DNA of 64,000 bases from Tateyamaria sp. syn59 (GCF_007995245.1 NZ_VCBA01000001.1:573730-637729), one strand, 5' to 3'; numbered from the stretch's first letter, positions 9,381 to 18,213 are shown. Notes: generated from the sequence alone by a model not told the origin. Numbers and translations: made by a program.

Positions 9381-10244
9381 CTATCTGGAATTGAAATGAG
9401 AAGGTGCCGTTTTGGTATATGCGGTTGGTCCACATGACCGAAATCCATGTGCGCCCGGCTCTGCAATACGCTCGGAATGCCCAAGAAAGAGCAGCCCGCC
9501 CGGACGTATACGAGTGCTGAACCGCGGCCAGAGCCTTTCTTGCGTGGGCTGATCAAAGTAAATGACCACGTTCCTGCAAAAGATCGCATCAAATGGAAAC
9601 TGCATCGGCCAGTCGTCAAACAGGTTCAACTCTCGGAACGACACAACTGTCTTCAATCTCTCCGACATGACGCGGTCGCCGCCGTCATCCGGATGCGCCA
9701 TTGTAAAACCGTGCAAATGCGATTTCGGTACGCCTTTCAGCTGTGCAGGCGCATATTTTCCCTGCTGCGCAAATGCGATGACGTTCGGGTCGATATCTGT
9801 TGCCAGGATCCGAAAGTCAGCGTCTGCGAGCGATGGCTCAAGCGACAGCAGATGCATGGCGACCGAATAGGGTTCTTGACCGTTCGAACAGCCCGCTGAC
9901 CAAATCCTGATCCGCTGCCCTGTTCTGATGCGCTCACGGAACGTTGGCAAAAGCGCGTCGCAAAGCATATCGAAATGCTGTGCTTCGCGAAAGAACTGCG
10001 ACACATTTGTCGTCAGGGCCGAGATCATGTAGCGGCGTTCGTCTATACCTTGCGTCGATGTCACGTGATCCGCGTAGATTGAAAAGGTATCAATGCTCAG
10101 CGCGCGCAGCCGATGCCGCAGCCGCGATTGCACCATCAACTTCTTTTCGCGCACAAGCCTGATGCCGCTTTCGCTATAGGCGAGCGCCGCGATCCGATCG
10201 AATTGCTGATCGTTCATGTGAGCTTGGCCGGACGGGTGGCGCAT
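9381..10244 (-). CDS. cheR: Chemotaxis protein methyltransferase CheR
   Basis: CheR methylates receptor glutamates using S-adenosylmethionine. The 287-residue product has the helical amino domain with IRLVREKKLMVQSRLRHRLR, the SAM-binding segment IWSAGCSNGQEPYSVAM (about 115-131), the ATDIDPNVIAFAQQGKY segment, and IFCRNVVIYFDQPTQ, all typical. The start ATG at 10244 shares one base with the cheW stop (TGATG); MNDQQFDR nine residues later is an alternative start. The beta subdomain that in some CheR proteins binds a receptor carboxy-terminal pentapeptide lies near residues 165-200. Confidence 0.93.
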   Translation of the reverse strand: MRHPSGQAHMNDQQFDRIAALAYSESGIRLVREKKLMVQSRLRHRLRALSIDTFSIYADHVTSTQGIDERRYMISALTTNVSQFFREAQHFDMLCDALLPTFRERIRTGQRIRIWSAGCSNGQEPYSVAMHLLSLEPSLADADFRILATDIDPNVIAFAQQGKYAPAQLKGVPKSHLHGFTMAHPDDGGDRVMSERLKTVVSFRELNLFDDWPMQFPFDAIFCRNVVIYFDQPTQERLWPRFSTRIRPGGLLFLGHSERIAEPGAHGFRSCGPTAYTKTAPSHFNSR

Positions 10245-10702
10245 CAGGCGGCGTCGCTTTCTGCCTTGGTCACGACAAGGGCCAAATCCAAGACGCGGAT
10301 CATCCGATCGTCGATCAGGGTCAGCGACTTGATCACGCTCAAACCATCGCGCACGCCGGTATCGGGCGGGTTTTGCATGTCGCCGGCTTCGAGCGACACG
10401 ATATCAGACACGGCATCGACAAGAAGCCCCGTCATTTGTCCCTCATGTTTGACGACGATAATGACGTTGCGATTGTTTTGGCCGCATTTTGGAAGGCCCA
10501 AACGCTCCGCCAGATCAATCACGGGCAAGACAGTGCCCCTCAGATTGATCACGCCGCGCATGAAGCTGGGCGCCAATGGCATCGGTGTTGCTTTTGTCCA
10601 GCCGCGGATTTCACGAACGCTCATGATATCAAGCGAGTATTCCTGATCACCCAGTTTGAACGTCAGCAATTCTATGGGCTGTGCAACGTTTTCGTCACTC
10701 AT
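10244..10702 (-). CDS. cheW: Chemotaxis coupling protein CheW
   Basis: CheW bridges receptors and CheA. The 152-residue protein consists of one CheW domain: FKLGDQEYSLDIMSVREIRGW near the start, MRGVINLRGTVLPVIDLAERLGL in the middle, and VDAVSDIVSL followed by the fold's last strands. It overlaps cheA by four bases (ATGA) and abuts cheR, so the three are translated in tandem. No receptor gene is in the window, so the partner chemoreceptors are encoded elsewhere. Confidence 0.94.
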   Translation of the reverse strand: MSDENVAQPIELLTFKLGDQEYSLDIMSVREIRGWTKATPMPLAPSFMRGVINLRGTVLPVIDLAERLGLPKCGQNNRNVIIVVKHEGQMTGLLVDAVSDIVSLEAGDMQNPPDTGVRDGLSVIKSLTLIDDRMIRVLDLALVVTKAESDAA

Positions 10703-12792
10703 GCGCGCGCCTCCAGTTTTTGTTGCGTGGCCGTGATGGCCCCGGCTGTATTCGCGTGGACAACGATGTCGGCCGGATCCAGAATGAGGGCGATCTGGCC
10801 ATCGCCCAGAATGGTCGCCGCGGCGATGCCGGGTGCGCGGTAGAAACTGTCATCAAGCCCTTTGATCACGACCTGGCGCTGATCGTGGATTTCATCCACC
10901 ATGAGCGCAACGTTGACCTCATCCTCGAGCGTCAGCAGCAGCGCGATGCGATCCACGTAACTGTCGCCCGGTCCGCGATACCCAAGAAGGGCACCAAGAT
11001 CCAAAAGCGGTAGAAAGGCGCCGCGGCTTCGCACCACAGACCGGCCGGGGCTGAGCATTTCCACGTTGGCATCGGTGAGAGTGAGCGTTTCGGACACTGC
11101 GCTCAGGGGCAGCACCAAGGTTTCGCCTGCGACATCCACAACCATCCCATCGAGCACGGCCAGCGTGAGCGGAAGGGAGATACTGAACAGAGTGCCATGA
11201 CCCGGTTCCGAACTGATCGTAATGCGGCCCCCAAGAGCATGGATCGCGGTGCGCACCACATCCATGCCGACGCCGCGGCCAGACAAGTCAGACACGCTGG
11301 ACGAGGTCGAGAAGCCCGGCATAAACAGAAGGTTGTCGATCTCTGCCTCTGTCAAATGGGCGTCGGCAGGGATCAGTCCTTTGTCACGCGCGATTTGCAG
11401 CACGCGCGGACGGTCGATGCCGCTGCCATCATCCGAAACGTCGATCACAACCCGACCCGAACGATGAGATGCGCTGAGCCGCACAGAACCTTGCCGGGGC
11501 TTTCCGATGGCCAATCTGTCTTCGGGCCGCTCAATTCCGTGATCCACCGCGTTGCGGATCATGTGTGTCAGCGGGTCGGCGAGCCTTTCGATGACGGTTT
11601 TATCAACCTCTGTCGTGTCTCCGTCCGTGATCAGACGCACATCCTTCGATACGGATGCGGAGGTTTCGCGAACGATTCGCGACATCCGTTGGAAGAGCGA
11701 TTTCACCGGTTGCGCCCGGATCATCATTACACTGTCCTGTATGTCACGGGTGAGGCGCTGAAACTCTTCCAGCCCGTTCATGGCGTCGGAATGCGGTGAC
11801 AGGCCAGCAGACTGCATGCTTTGCGACAGCATGGCCTGGTTGATCACAAGCTCGCCTACGAGGTTCACCAGCCGTTCAACGCGCTCGATATCGACGCGCA
11901 CGACCGTCTTTTTAGCGGTGTCGCGGGGTGGGGCGGATGCGGCCGGTTCGGGCAGCGGCGCCAAAACCGCACCTGCACTCGTAGGCTCAGCCGCCGTGCC
12001 CGTGTCAGTCGGATCGGATGTGGGTGCGCCCGCGCCGACGGGCAAGATCTGCAATTCGCACAACCCCTCGACAAACTCGAAGATGGACGCAATTTCCGCC
12101 TCGTCTACAACGGTGCGGATCGAAATGGACCAACTGAGATAGACCGCCTCTGCCGCCAGCTGATCCAGGGTTGGAATGCGGCTGGTGTCGCATTTGACAT
12201 CCAGTTCGCCCAAGTCGGCCAATGCAGCAAGGATGTGCGGAACGTCGTTGCCGGTTTCAAAAAGTTCCGGTTCCGGTATGAAGACGATCTGGAAGTGATT
12301 GAGCGCAGCGTCGTACTCCGTTTCAGGATCGTCCTCAAAATCAAGAGAGAGTGGGACAGGCGCGAAGTCGACGTCTGCCGGTTCCTCGCTTGGTCTTGAA
12401 CCTGCTGCTTGAGCGTCCAACTCGGACAAAAGCGCAGCGCTTGACTCAACCGGGAATTCCGCGTCTTCGCGGGCCGCGCGCACAATGTCTGCCAAGTGGT
12501 CTGCGGCCCGAAAGAACAGGTTCAAAAGGTTTGTCGTGACCGCCAAACGTGCATCACGAACCGCATCCAGCACGGTTTCATAACGGTGCGAAAAGCGCAC
12601 CATATGGTCCAGGCCAAACGCCCCGGCGCCGCCCTTGATCGAGTGGACGGCGCGAAACACCACGTGGATGGTTTCGCTGTCTCCAGTCTCGGTCTCCAAC
12701 GCGTGGAGACCATCGTGCAGGGCTTCGAGCAGTTCCTCGCATTCCACGAAAAACGAAGCGCGAATTTCCGCCATTGGGTCCGGGGCCGTCAT
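10699..12792 (-). CDS. cheA: Chemotaxis sensor histidine kinase CheA
   Basis: A 697-residue class II histidine kinase. Domains in order: HPt (about 1-110) with the phosphorylated H50 in RAVHSIKGGAGAFG; a linker with a probable regulator-binding domain (about 165-255); a proline/alanine-rich linker; the dimerisation helices beginning VVRVDIERVERLVNLVGELV; the ATPase domain with IRNAVDHGIE, DDGSGID and GRGVGMDVV; and a C-terminal CheW-like domain. It takes receptor signals through CheW and phosphorylates CheY, CheB and probably the second CheY. It is preceded by cheY with 8 bases between the genes. Confidence 0.96.
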   Translation of the reverse strand: MTAPDPMAEIRASFFVECEELLEALHDGLHALETETGDSETIHVVFRAVHSIKGGAGAFGLDHMVRFSHRYETVLDAVRDARLAVTTNLLNLFFRAADHLADIVRAAREDAEFPVESSAALLSELDAQAAGSRPSEEPADVDFAPVPLSLDFEDDPETEYDAALNHFQIVFIPEPELFETGNDVPHILAALADLGELDVKCDTSRIPTLDQLAAEAVYLSWSISIRTVVDEAEIASIFEFVEGLCELQILPVGAGAPTSDPTDTGTAAEPTSAGAVLAPLPEPAASAPPRDTAKKTVVRVDIERVERLVNLVGELVINQAMLSQSMQSAGLSPHSDAMNGLEEFQRLTRDIQDSVMMIRAQPVKSLFQRMSRIVRETSASVSKDVRLITDGDTTEVDKTVIERLADPLTHMIRNAVDHGIERPEDRLAIGKPRQGSVRLSASHRSGRVVIDVSDDGSGIDRPRVLQIARDKGLIPADAHLTEAEIDNLLFMPGFSTSSSVSDLSGRGVGMDVVRTAIHALGGRITISSEPGHGTLFSISLPLTLAVLDGMVVDVAGETLVLPLSAVSETLTLTDANVEMLSPGRSVVRSRGAFLPLLDLGALLGYRGPGDSYVDRIALLLTLEDEVNVALMVDEIHDQRQVVIKGLDDSFYRAPGIAAATILGDGQIALILDPADIVVHANTAGAITATQQKLEARA

Positions 12793-12800
12793 GTGCGCTG

Positions 12801-13166
12801 CTACCCGGCGACCATCTGCAACGCTTTGACGAGTTTGCTTGGATCAAACGGCTTTACGATCCAGCCCGTGGCACCAGCAGAGCGGGCGCGCATCTTCATT
12901 TCGGGGGCTGCTTCGGTTGTCAGAACGAGGATGGGCGTCGTCTTGTGACTGCCGTTGTCGCGCACCGCGTCGATAAAACCAAACCCGTCCATCCGCGGCA
13001 TGTTGATATCTGTGATGATCACATCCGGATTTATGCCGGCCAGCACCTCGGTGCCGTGCACACCATCGTCGGCAGTGTGTACGGTGAACCCGACGGGCTC
13101 GAGCGCCAAACGTATCATGTCCCGCATCGTGCGGCTGTCATCTACGGCGAGAATTTCAAGGCTCAT
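12801..13166 (-). CDS. cheY: Chemotaxis response regulator CheY
   Basis: A 121-residue receiver domain: AVDDSRTMRDMIRLAL near the start, phosphorylated aspartate D53 in ITDINMPRMDGF, T83 or T84 as switch residue, and K105 in VKPFDPSKL. It is the classic CheY arrangement directly upstream of cheA and overlaps the STAS gene by 4 bases (ATGA). Sequence is closer to motor-binding CheY proteins than the second receiver of this locus, but this is a judgement by eye. Confidence 0.92.
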   Translation of the reverse strand: MSLEILAVDDSRTMRDMIRLALEPVGFTVHTADDGVHGTEVLAGINPDVIITDINMPRMDGFGFIDAVRDNGSHKTTPILVLTTEAAPEMKMRARSAGATGWIVKPFDPSKLVKALQMVAG

Positions 13167-13462
13167 ATCGCCTCCTGCGGTGCCATCAGTGCCGTCAGGG
13201 CCATCAGCGTCAATTGCTGCTGCGCGCGCGGTTGCAGATTGGTGATCGACAACGCCGTGCCATTGACCTCGGTTGTGCGATGCGCGCTGAGCAAGACTTG
13301 GGCGCCCAAGGCGCCGATATGGATCGTTTCGGTGGCATCCAGGCGGATGTCAGCGGTCTGATCGCAATCCAACAGCTTTGCCAACAGCGTGGGGGCAGCC
13401 ACGGCATCCAGCCGGGGCGGCAGTGGGATCACATCATTCATGATGTTTGCGGAAAGCTGCAC
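13163..13462 (-). CDS. STAS-domain protein heading the che operon
   Basis: A 99-residue protein with the pattern of an anti-sigma-factor-antagonist (STAS) domain: LPPRLDAVAAPTLLAKLL, IRLDATETIHIGALGAQVLLSA and ITNLQPRAQQQL. The typical phosphorylated serine of SpoIIAA-like proteins (DSSGLG) is replaced by I-H-I-G-A-L-G, so the serine switch is lost. An alternative start at 13441 (MNDVIPLPPRL) would fit the fold better. It is the first gene of the minus-strand che operon and is translationally coupled to cheY. Its function in chemotaxis is not established from sequence; a structural or scaffold role is possible. Confidence 0.75.
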   Translation of the reverse strand: MQLSANIMNDVIPLPPRLDAVAAPTLLAKLLDCDQTADIRLDATETIHIGALGAQVLLSAHRTTEVNGTALSITNLQPRAQQQLTLMALTALMAPQEAI

Positions 13463-13635
13463 GGCATTGACGGCTCATCTTGTCCCTCCGGATTGCGACT
13501 ATGCTGCTTCGTGTAGCGGACGCTCCGTTAAGACCGGGTTACCGAAAGTGTGCCGCAATACGGCCTGGGCCCAAACGAAAACCGCCCAGGCGAAAACCCA
13601 GGCGGACGATGAACTCAATGATACCTCTAGCTTGA

Positions 13636-14715
13636 TCAGCCGCGACGACGTCGACCACCGCGTCCGCCGCGCCCGCGGCTTTCCTCGCCTGCCTTGGCAG
13701 GGGCGCGATTGAACTTGATCCACTCGCCGCCGCCTTCGTCATTATCGGTCAAGAAGTTCGCCGCGCGGATCGCCTCCATCTCCTTACCTGGGAGGGGCTT
13801 TGTGGACCCCATACCGAACATCTGCACAAAGGCTTCGTCATCCATCCCATCCGGCAGGACAATGCCTGCCGCCTCGACCTCGGCGCGCTTTTCCGCGATT
13901 TTCTTTGGTCCAACCGGCAGGGCGACCGGGTTCATGATGGCCGATGTCATCCCGGCACCCATTGCCATGGGGAGAAAAGCGTTGTTGATACCGTGACGGT
14001 TGGGAAGTCCGAAGGATATGTTTGACGCACCACAGGTCGTGTTGACGCCCAATTCTTCGCGCAAACGCCGGACAAGCGTGAAGACCTGCAATCCGGCGGT
14101 GCCCATCGCACCGATGGGCATGACCAGCGGATCGACGACAATGTCGTGCGCTGGAATGCCGAAGTCAGCGGCGCGTTCCACGATTTTCTTGGCAACGGCG
14201 AACCGGACGTCGGGGTCTTCGGAAATCCCGGTGTCATCGTTTGAAATCGCCACGACGGGCACGTTGTACTTTTTGACCAAGGGCAGAACCAGCTCAAGCC
14301 GCTCTTCTTCTCCGGTGACAGAGTTCAAAAGCGGGCGGCCTTCGGCGGCGGCCAAGCCGTTTTCCAACGCGCCAGGCACTGAACTGTCGATACAGAGCGG
14401 GCAATCCGTGACCGCTTGCACCGTCTCGACAAGCTGTTTCATCAATTCAGGCTCGACAAAGTTGTTGTCGGCATAACGCGGGTCTTCGGCCATCTTGTTC
14501 GAGAAAACGGCGCCCGAATTGACATCCAGTACGGTCGCACCCGCCGCAACCTGCGCGACGGCATCTGCTTGCACGCGGCTGAAATCGCCACGCTCCAACT
14601 CTTCGTTCAGGATCTTGCGGCCCGTGGGATTGATCCGCTCACCGATCACGCAGAAGGGTTGGTCAAAACCAATCAGGGCTGTCTTGGTTTTGGATTCGAT
14701 GACGGTGCGGGTCAT
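13636..14715 (-). CDS. Pterin-binding methyltetrahydrofolate:corrinoid methyltransferase (likely part of a split methionine synthase)
   Basis: A 359-residue protein with the pterin-binding TIM barrel found in MetH and in folate:corrinoid methyltransferases. Family stretches are CVIGERINPTGRK (22-34), ATVLDVNSGA, PLCIDSSVPGALE, LLNSVTGEEE, VVAISNDDTGIS, DIVVDPLVMPIGA and TTCGASNISFGLPNR. It lacks homocysteine and cobalamin domains, so it must hand the methyl group to a separate corrinoid protein. Roseobacter-group bacteria are known to use methionine synthases split into several proteins, and this fits the folate-binding piece; methyl flow from other donors is the alternative. The last 16 residues form an unusual Arg-Gly-rich tail ending GGRGGRRRRG. 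It is downstream of metF on the same strand. Confidence 0.82.
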   Translation of the reverse strand: MTRTVIESKTKTALIGFDQPFCVIGERINPTGRKILNEELERGDFSRVQADAVAQVAAGATVLDVNSGAVFSNKMAEDPRYADNNFVEPELMKQLVETVQAVTDCPLCIDSSVPGALENGLAAAEGRPLLNSVTGEEERLELVLPLVKKYNVPVVAISNDDTGISEDPDVRFAVAKKIVERAADFGIPAHDIVVDPLVMPIGAMGTAGLQVFTLVRRLREELGVNTTCGASNISFGLPNRHGINNAFLPMAMGAGMTSAIMNPVALPVGPKKIAEKRAEVEAAGIVLPDGMDDEAFVQMFGMGSTKPLPGKEMEAIRAANFLTDNDEGGGEWIKFNRAPAKAGEESRGRGGRGGRRRRG

Positions 14716-14815
14716 GGGCGCTGCCTTTTTGCATTTGGTTGGCGAAGTGTTGATCCGAGGCCCGCAGCGTTGCGCAGGTCAAAACGACGTCTCGCGGATT
14801 GAATAAGACACCTAC

Positions 14816-14836
14816 CGCGCAGAAACGATCTGCGCG
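14816..14836 (-). other. Hairpin between metF and the pterin-binding gene
   Basis: A perfect 8-bp stem (14816-14823 with 14829-14836) with a 5-base loop lies in the 165-base gap between the two genes. Read on the minus strand it is followed by a moderately T-rich stretch. It could be an attenuator or an RNA-processing site. Nothing else is visible in the gap. Confidence 0.35.
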
Positions 14837-14880
14837 AGAGGGGCGGGGTTGAAACCTTTTCAGGACTGTTATGAAGCAGA

Positions 14881-15810
14881 TTAGCCAGCCGCGGCAGGCA
14901 TAGCAGATGCGCCACCGTTTTCGATGGCCCAGTTTGCGTTCGTCTTGATGCCACCGAGGGGAAAGAAGTGGACCTGCGCGATGTTGAACTCCGGGTTGGC
15001 CGCCTTGTGCGCGGCAAGCTCTGAGACAACGTCCGTCGGCTCGAATGGGAGCAGCAGCTTGGTCACATCTCTGGCCCGGCGCTGGAGCACGCGCAGGGAG
15101 GGGCCAACGCCGCAGGCTATCGCAAACTTGATCATCGTCTGCAGCTTCGCCGGTCCGGCAATCCCAATATGGATCGGCAGGTCGATCCCTGCGGCCTTCA
15201 AGTTGTCGGCCCATTTGATAATCGGGCCTGCCTCGAATGCGAACTGCGTGGCGATGGCCATGTCAGCATCGGTGCGTTCAGAAAATTTCTGTTTCCAACC
15301 AAGTGCCTCATCGACGTTCTTCATGCTGCCATCGGCGTCGATGTCCTTGTTCCCCTCGGGGTGACCTGCCACGTGCAAACGTTTGAAACCTGCTCGATCA
15401 AAGGCGCCGCTTTCCATCAACTGCATCGAACTGTGGAAGTCGCCATGCGGTTGGTCCACGCCGCCCGCCAACAAAAGTGCTTGATCGACACCGGCCTCGC
15501 CCTGATACCGGGCGATCCAGTCTTCGAGCGTTGCCTGATCCTTAATGATGCGGGCCGGAAAGTGCGGCATGACGGCAAAGCCTTCTCCAGCGAGACGCCG
15601 AGCGGTGGCCACCATGTCCCCGATGGGCGTGCCTTCGATATGCGCGATGTAAACGCGGGTGTTGGCGGGCAGGATCGCGCGGAAATCATCCACCTTCTGC
15701 GCCGTACGCGGCATCACTTCGATGGAGTATCCCTGCAGGAACGCCTCGACCTCGGGGGAGAGCGCACCAGCCACAGGGCCGTCGTCGCGTTTGAAGTTCA
15801 GCAATGCCAT
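14881..15810 (-). CDS. metF: Methylenetetrahydrofolate reductase
   Basis: A 309-residue flavoprotein of the MetF family. It reduces 5,10-methylenetetrahydrofolate to 5-methyltetrahydrofolate for methionine synthesis, or runs in the oxidative direction when methyl groups are being burnt. Supporting segments are SIEVMPRTAQKVDD, VYIAHIEGTPIGDMVATARRL, LLLAGGVDQPHGDF, HVAGHPEGNKDID, IATQFAFEAGPIIKW and PIHIGIAGPAKLQTM. The ATG at 15810, preceded by AGGTG, starts at MALLNFKRDDG; a longer frame adds 18 residues rich in Pro and Arg. It lies between the PF13769 gene and the pterin-binding methyltransferase, which should use its product. Confidence 0.88.
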   Translation of the reverse strand: MALLNFKRDDGPVAGALSPEVEAFLQGYSIEVMPRTAQKVDDFRAILPANTRVYIAHIEGTPIGDMVATARRLAGEGFAVMPHFPARIIKDQATLEDWIARYQGEAGVDQALLLAGGVDQPHGDFHSSMQLMESGAFDRAGFKRLHVAGHPEGNKDIDADGSMKNVDEALGWKQKFSERTDADMAIATQFAFEAGPIIKWADNLKAAGIDLPIHIGIAGPAKLQTMIKFAIACGVGPSLRVLQRRARDVTKLLLPFEPTDVVSELAAHKAANPEFNIAQVHFFPLGGIKTNANWAIENGGASAMPAAAG

Positions 15811-15841
15811 GGCGGCACCTCCCAATTGCCGGGGCCTGGGG

Positions 15842-16138
15842 TCAGGCCCATCCGTCGTTGTCAATCAATGCCTTGATGCGGGCCTGATCATATTCCTGTT
15901 CCAGCCGTGTGGCCTCTGCCTCGGCCACTTCGGCGGCGTCACCCTCTACGGGGTAGGGGGCTGCCTTGCGCCATTCGGCCAGATAGGCGTCTGCATCCTT
16001 GGCGTTGACCTTCATGGCCGCGCGGTCGATGGCCTGCTCGAACCGTTCCTCAAGCTGGCGTTTGGCGCCGCGTCGTCCCTTGCCGACAATCACCTGCGCG
16101 GGGATGTCCCGCCAGTAAACGATGGTGACGTCAGGCAT
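15842..16138 (-). CDS. PF13769 ('virulence factor') family small protein
   Basis: A 98-residue protein starting MPDVTIVYWRDIPAQVIVGKGRRGAK is typical of the PF13769 family, whose database name 'virulence factor' has no bearing here. The start at 16138 is fixed by GGAGG seven bases upstream; longer frames have no ribosome-binding site. It heads the minus-strand one-carbon operon, directly before metF. The repeated neighbourhood with folate and corrinoid methyltransfer genes suggests a helper in methyl transfer, for instance for enzyme assembly or reactivation. That is inference; the biochemical role is unknown to me. Confidence 0.72.
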   Translation of the reverse strand: MPDVTIVYWRDIPAQVIVGKGRRGAKRQLEERFEQAIDRAAMKVNAKDADAYLAEWRKAAPYPVEGDAAEVAEAEATRLEQEYDQARIKALIDNDGWA

Positions 16139-16284
16139 GTGATTCCTCCGTGCGTGTTGATCCTGCATACGCGACGACATAAGCGCACAGCGGCCCGTTT
16201 TCGACAAAGAAACGTGCACTTGCGACGCGGACATGGCCCGGAAATGCAACAGGCCGACCGTTTCTGGTAAGTGCGTGTTTCGAC

Positions 16285-16998
16285 ATGAAACCTTTAGTCT
16301 ATGGTGCAGATACTCAAAAGAAGATCGAGCAGGCAAACATGGTTATTCGGGTCGATGCCCTTCGCCTCGCGTATATGGCGGTTCCAAAATGCGCGAGCTC
16401 GACGGTAAAGCGCGCGCTGGCGGAATTGGATCCGGATGTGGATACGGAGAACCTGATCGCTCCGTCCGATCACAGCAGCTCCAGATGGCATAAAGTGTAT
16501 CCCACAAGTCGGTTCCGCCCGCATCGCTGGGAAACTGTGCCTGACGAGTGGTTCGGGTTCACTGTCGTCCGCGACCCGCTAGATCGACTGTTGGCCTGCT
16601 ATACGAACAGGGTTGTGGAGCGACGGGAACTGCACAACAGTCCAAAGCTGCGGGACGGGATCATCGATCTTCCCAAGGATCCTGACGCAGACTTCTTTTT
16701 TCAGAACCTGCAGGCCTATCGCGAAGCCTCCTCCGTCGTGAAACACCATTCGATGCACATCTGGCTCTTTACCGGTCCGAAACTGGAAAAGTTCAAGCGC
16801 GTCTACACGGTCGAAGCGCTTAGTAAATTACAGGACGATTTAGCGGATTGGATCCAGACGCCGGTTCATTTTCACCGCGAAAACACCAGCAGTGTGCCAC
16901 TGACAGCCGATGACTTGTCGGGTGACACGCATGAGGCGCTCAGCGACTGGTTGCAGCAAGAATATGACTTTCTGTCGGACTTCTACGCACGGCCTTAA
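16285..16998 (+). CDS. Sulfotransferase family 2-type protein
   Basis: A 237-residue protein with the two PAPS-binding motifs of carbohydrate-type sulfotransferases: the 5'-phosphosulfate loop in YMAVPKCASSTVKRAL (about 30-45) and the 3'-phosphate motif in FTVVRDPLDRLLACYTNRV (about 92-110). It probably transfers sulfate from PAPS to a surface polysaccharide or lipid, but the acceptor is unknown. There is no signal peptide, consistent with a cytoplasmic enzyme. A start at 16339 (MVIRVDA) is possible. It is divergent from the one-carbon operon and has no glycan genes beside it. Confidence 0.75.
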   Translation: MKPLVYGADTQKKIEQANMVIRVDALRLAYMAVPKCASSTVKRALAELDPDVDTENLIAPSDHSSSRWHKVYPTSRFRPHRWETVPDEWFGFTVVRDPLDRLLACYTNRVVERRELHNSPKLRDGIIDLPKDPDADFFFQNLQAYREASSVVKHHSMHIWLFTGPKLEKFKRVYTVEALSKLQDDLADWIQTPVHFHRENTSSVPLTADDLSGDTHEALSDWLQQEYDFLSDFYARP

Positions 16999-17088
16999 TC
17001 GGGCGGGCCAACATGGCTGCCAACCCTCTTGCGTGAATGCGTCACAGGACATATCGTCAACCTAACCCGTTATGAAAGGCGCAGAATT

Positions 17089-18213
17089 ATGGCGCCACAG
17101 CGTCCCCGAGGTGCGGGCGCGACAAAGACCAAAGGCTCCCGGACCGGGGCCAAGCCCGTGCCGCGTGCCCCAGGATCGCCCGAGCTTTATGCCGCGCTTG
17201 ATCTGGGTACGAACAGTTGTCGCATGTTGATCGCCGAGCCGCGAGGCGCGGGTTTTCATGTTGTCGACAGTTTCTCGAAATCTGTGCAGCTTGGGCTGGG
17301 GTTGGAGAAGTCCGGTAAACTGTCGCGCGGGTCCATGACGCGCACCGTGCAGGCGATGCGTATCTGTCAGCAAAAATTGAAGCGCCACAAGGTCAAGCGC
17401 ATGCGTCTTGTCGCGACAGAGGCCTGCCGCAGGGCAGTGAACGCCCTTGAATTCGTGCAACGTGTGCATCGTGAGACGGGTCTGCGCCTCGACATTATCG
17501 AACCCGAGGAAGAGGCGCGGCTTGCCGTGATCTCTTGCGCGCCGCTGGTCAGCCCCAAGACAGAAAACCTGCTCGTGGTGGACATTGGTGGCGGCTCGAC
17601 CGAATTGGTGTGGATTGATTTGTCGGCCGTGGCCCGGCCGGATCGTCCGCAAGCCATCATGCGCCTGCACTCAGGCTTCAAGCAGGCCGCGTCCGACATA
17701 CCTGAGGCGCGTGTGGTCGACTGGATCAGCGTGCCACTGGGCGTTGCCACCTTGCGCGAGCAATTCAATGACGTAGAGGACGATTCCGCCCGTTTTGCCC
17801 TGATGAGCTGGTTTTTCGAAGAAAACCTGGCCGACTTTTCGCCGTACCATGCCACGGAACCGACAGAGCGGTTCCAGATCATCGGCACCTCCGGCACGGT
17901 CACGACAGTCGCGGCCTCCCACTTGGGGTTGAAACGCTATGACCGGACCAAGGTGGACGGCCTGCGCATGACATCGGACCAGATCGACACCGTTATCCGG
18001 TCCTATCTTGCGATGGGGCCGGGGGGGCGGCGGGCCGATCCACGAATCGGATCCGACCGGCACGCCCTGATCATGTCGGGTGCGGCGATCTTGCAGGCGC
18101 TCATGCGCTGCTGGCCGACCAACCGCCTGTCAGTCGCCGACCGCGGCCTGCGCGAAGGGTTGCTTTATGCGCAGATGAGTGCGGACGGTGTGTTGGATGA
18201 TCAGATGGCCTGA
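17089..18213 (+). CDS. ppx: Exopolyphosphatase / guanosine pentaphosphate phosphatase family protein
   Basis: A 374-residue member of the Ppx/GppA family (ASKHA fold). Motifs are LDLGTNSCRMLIAEP near residue 40, VVDIGGGSTELVW (phosphate-2 loop), and IGTSGTVTTVAA (adenosine-like loop). It hydrolyses inorganic polyphosphate or pppGpp; the C-terminal HD domain of long Ppx proteins is missing, which is usual in this group. The ATG at 17089 gives a basic, Gly/Lys-rich amino tail of about 30 residues before the fold. It is followed by rlmE on the same strand, a pair often seen in alphaproteobacteria. Confidence 0.85.
   Translation: MAPQRPRGAGATKTKGSRTGAKPVPRAPGSPELYAALDLGTNSCRMLIAEPRGAGFHVVDSFSKSVQLGLGLEKSGKLSRGSMTRTVQAMRICQQKLKRHKVKRMRLVATEACRRAVNALEFVQRVHRETGLRLDIIEPEEEARLAVISCAPLVSPKTENLLVVDIGGGSTELVWIDLSAVARPDRPQAIMRLHSGFKQAASDIPEARVVDWISVPLGVATLREQFNDVEDDSARFALMSWFFEENLADFSPYHATEPTERFQIIGTSGTVTTVAASHLGLKRYDRTKVDGLRMTSDQIDTVIRSYLAMGPGGRRADPRIGSDRHALIMSGAAILQALMRCWPTNRLSVADRGLREGLLYAQMSADGVLDDQMA

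Noticed and set aside
13560-13606. Terminator after the pterin-binding gene
   Set aside because: Several overlapping CCTGGG/CCCAGG pairings are possible but no T-run follows on the minus strand; not convincing.
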